Program-made: the position numbers and the translations under genes | The notes under the pieces: model-generated | Databases searched by the model: none | Seen by the model: only the letters and a program-made list of their open reading frames with translations | Told to the model about the DNA's origin: nothing | Part shown: piece after piece, positions 5,165 through 6,896 of the stretch | How the letters are laid out: every line of letters starts with the position of its first letter | Position numbering within the stretch: position 1 is the first letter of the stretch | Assembly: GCA_013695855.1 (NCBI GenBank) | Contig: JACCZR010000007.1 | Coordinates: 1-6,896 of the forward strand | Direction of reading: 5' to 3' | DNA length: 6,896 bases | Source: Thermoleophilaceae bacterium | GTDB lineage: Bacteria > Actinomycetota > Thermoleophilia > Solirubrobacterales > Thermoleophilaceae

Positions 5165-6577
5165 ATGCGCTCGACCAAGATCGTGGCCACCATCGGGCCG
5201 GCTTCCAGAGAGCCGGAGGTGCTCGAACGCCTAGTGGCCGCGGGCCTCGACGTGGCCCGCCTGAACTTCGCTCACGGCAGCGCCACCGAGCACGCGGAGA
5301 CGGCAGACCGGATCCGCGCGGCGGCCGAGAGGGTGGGTCGGGTCGTGGCGATCCTCGGTGACCTCCCCGGCCCCAAGCTGCGCCTGGGGCCGGTCGCTGG
5401 GGGCGTGGCTGAGCTCGGCCGCGGCGCGGACGTGGTGCTCAGCCAGGACCAGTCCGAGGGCACCGCCGACAGGCTGCCGGTGGCCTGGAAGGGACTCGGC
5501 GACCTCGTGCAGGAGGGCGACGTGGCCTACCTGGCCGACGGCGCCGTCCGTCTGCGGGTCAAGGACGTCCGCGACGGCGACGTGAACGCCGAGGTCGAGG
5601 TGGGGGGCAGCGTGGCTTCGCGTCAGGGCATCAACCTGCCCAACGTCACGGTCTCGCTGCCCGCCGTCTCCGAGGACGACCTGGCGCTGGTCGACGCCGG
5701 CATCGACATGGGGCTCGACTTCCTGGCGCTGTCGTTCGTGCGCCGCGGCGAGGATCTCGAGCCGGTGCGCAAGCGCCTGCGCGAGCGTGGGCACGAGTTG
5801 CCCCTCATCGCCAAGATCGAGAAGCCGCAGGCCGCCGCCAACGCCGAGGAGATCATCGAGCACGCCGACGGTGTGATGATTGCCCGAGGCGACCTGGGGA
5901 TCGAGCTGCCGATCGAGGAGGTGCCGCTGGTCCAGAAGCGGATTCTCGCGATGGCCGGCCGCAGCGCTGTGCCCACCATCACGGCCACCCAGATGCTCGA
6001 GTCGATGGTGCACTCCGTCCGGCCCACGCGAGCCGAGGTGGCCGACGTGGCCAACGCCATCTTCGACGGCACCGACGCCGTGATGCTCTCCCAGGAGACC
6101 GCCGTGGGCAAGTACCCGGTCGAGGCGGTGGCGATGATGGCCTCGATAGCGGAGTCCACCGAGCGCGAGCTGCCCTACGGGCGCTGGCTGGCCGAGCGCG
6201 GGCCGCAGGCCAACAACCAGTACCACGCGATCTCCTTCGGCGCGGTGGCCGCCGTGTACCAACTGGGCCTGAAGGCGATCGTGTCGCCTACCCGGACAGG
6301 CACCACCGTCCGGCTGATCTCCTCCTACCGTCCGCAGGCCCCGGTGCTGGCCCTGTCAATGCATCCTGACGTCGTGCGTCAGTGCTGTTTGCTGTGGGGT
6401 GTGAAGGCCGCGCTGAACGAGGAGCCCCAGCACACCACCGAGCTGATCGACAGCTGCGCCCAGGCGGCGGTGGACGAGGGCCTGGCCAAGCCGGGGGACA
6501 TGATCGGCATCACCGCCGGCCTGCCGGCTGGGAGGAGCGGCGGCACCAACCTGTTCAAGGTGCACGTGGTGGAGTAG
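5165..6577 (+). CDS. pyk: Pyruvate kinase, Lys-type (probably K+-independent)
   Basis: This 470-residue enzyme transfers phosphate from phosphoenolpyruvate to ADP, the last ATP-forming step of glycolysis, in the cytoplasm. It is complete and of usual bacterial length. KIVATIGPAS (5-14) opens the barrel domain. The active site shows Arg32, Asn34, Asp66, Arg73, Lys217 and Glu219 in AKIEK, Asp243 in MIARGDLGIELP, and Thr275 in TATQMLESM (273-281); NAIFDGTDAVMLSQETAVGK (297-316) is typical. Domain B spans roughly 75-165 and the C-terminal effector domain about 345-470, with a TRTGTT loop (376-381) like the sugar-phosphate site of regulated family members. NFAHG replaces NFSHG, and DLPGPKLR replaces DTKGPEIR, so Lys71 stands where K+-dependent enzymes have Glu. 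The ATG at 5165 is followed at once by the conserved N-terminus. The gene is divergent from the mIHF-like gene and convergent with the PLP enzyme downstream. Confidence 0.97.
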   Translation: MRSTKIVATIGPASREPEVLERLVAAGLDVARLNFAHGSATEHAETADRIRAAAERVGRVVAILGDLPGPKLRLGPVAGGVAELGRGADVVLSQDQSEGTADRLPVAWKGLGDLVQEGDVAYLADGAVRLRVKDVRDGDVNAEVEVGGSVASRQGINLPNVTVSLPAVSEDDLALVDAGIDMGLDFLALSFVRRGEDLEPVRKRLRERGHELPLIAKIEKPQAAANAEEIIEHADGVMIARGDLGIELPIEEVPLVQKRILAMAGRSAVPTITATQMLESMVHSVRPTRAEVADVANAIFDGTDAVMLSQETAVGKYPVEAVAMMASIAESTERELPYGRWLAERGPQANNQYHAISFGAVAAVYQLGLKAIVSPTRTGTTVRLISSYRPQAPVLALSMHPDVVRQCCLLWGVKAALNEEPQHTTELIDSCAQAAVDEGLAKPGDMIGITAGLPAGRSGGTNLFKVHVVE

Positions 6578-6592
6578 CGACGGGCGCGTCGA

Positions 6593-6609
6593 TCCTACCT
6601 CCGGTAGGA
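6593..6609. terminator. Hairpin between convergent pyk and the PLP-enzyme gene
   Basis: TCCTACC (6593-6599) and GGTAGGA (6603-6609) form a perfect 7-bp stem with a 3-nt loop, centred in the 56-nt gap between two converging stops. No T run follows on either strand, so it may stop transcription from both sides only weakly or with help, or act as a 3' mRNA-stabilising stem. Confidence 0.5.
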
Positions 6610-6633
6610 CAGGCAGGGAGCCCCGCACCGACC

Positions 6634-6896
6634 CTACGTGGCGACCGGCTCGGGCACGCTGGGCAGGCCCTCCCGGGCGGCCTCGAAGCGCTCGAGCGCG
6701 GTATCGAGGTGCTCGCGGGTGTGGGCGGCCGAGACGCTGGTGCGAAGCAGGGCGCCGCCCCTGGGCACGGCGGGGTAGAGGGCCACGTTGACGTACACGC
6801 CGGCCTCGTAGAGCGCCTTCCACATCAGCGCGGCCTGCCAGTCGTCGCCGATGACCACCGGAACGATCGGGCTGATGCCGTCGGGCACCTCGAAGC
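6634..6896 (-). CDS. PLP-dependent alpha-oxoamine synthase family enzyme, C-terminal end (gene runs off the window)
   Basis: Only the last 87 residues are visible. The frame stays open to the edge, so the codon at 6888 is not the start. The pattern SPIVPVVIGDD, then ALYEAGVYVNVALYPAVPRG and LLRTSVSAAHT, followed by a helical tail, matches the small C-terminal domain of the alpha-oxoamine synthases: 8-amino-7-oxononanoate synthase (BioF), glycine C-acetyltransferase (Kbl), serine palmitoyltransferase and CqsA-like enzymes. These condense an amino acid with an acyl-CoA, using PLP bound to a lysine that lies outside the window. The Arg in LLRTS corresponds to the substrate-carboxylate binding Arg of the family. 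VNVALYPAVPRG leans towards the palmitoyltransferase/CqsA-like branch rather than BioF, but the fragment cannot settle it. The gene is convergent with pyk, 56 nt apart. Confidence 0.8.
   Translation of the reverse strand, partial: FEVPDGISPIVPVVIGDDWQAALMWKALYEAGVYVNVALYPAVPRGGALLRTSVSAAHTREHLDTALERFEAAREGLPSVPEPVAT

Noticed and set aside
5231..6262. Long open frame of 343 codons on the minus strand opposite pyk
   Set aside because: It lies wholly antisense to an unmistakable pyruvate kinase; the His- and Gly-rich product matches no family and is a by-product of GC-rich third positions.

Overview
The window is very GC-rich, uses GTG starts often, packs genes with short overlaps, and puts TAnnnT −10 boxes almost directly in front of two start codons. 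These traits fit a high-GC actinobacterium. The protein set (HAE3-type RND pump, solo B3/B4 protein, divergent mIHF-like protein, Lys-type pyruvate kinase) reminds me of the Thermoleophilia/Solirubrobacterales. That placement is inference from recall; the window has no rRNA or other marker to prove it.

Left part (1-2775, + strand): a tightly coupled operon. It holds the C-terminal part of an RND/MMPL-family membrane transporter, then a membrane-anchored thioredoxin-fold protein (8-nt overlap), then a stand-alone B3/B4 tRNA-binding-type domain protein related to the PheRS beta subunit (GTGA overlap of 4 nt). Next come a soluble conserved hypothetical with its own Shine-Dalgarno and a possible extended −10 promoter (2830-3345), and a four-helix membrane protein of unknown function 15 nt further on (3361-3876).

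Middle part: a single-domain VOC (glyoxalase/ring-cleaving dioxygenase-like) enzyme at 3927-4409 on the + strand, probably read from a nearly leaderless mRNA. Converging on it is a minus-strand gene (4485-4841) whose product looks like a divergent actinobacterial integration host factor (mIHF-like). A 323-nt divergent intergenic region (4842-5164) follows. It contains a plus-strand hairpin with a short T run, a palindrome, short direct repeats and a −10-like box.

Right part: a full-length pyruvate kinase (5165-6577) with the Lys-type active site associated with K+-independent activity. It converges, across a 56-nt gap with a perfect 7-bp hairpin, on the 3' end of a minus-strand PLP-dependent alpha-oxoamine synthase-family gene that runs off the window.

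There is no CRISPR array, mobile element, tRNA or defence island. Apart from the left operon, the genes look like independent chromosomal units. The items most worth following up are the mIHF-like protein, the two unnamed proteins at 2830-3876, the thioredoxin-fold protein that has swapped its CXXC for a Cys beside the cis-proline, and the pyruvate kinase active-site variant.
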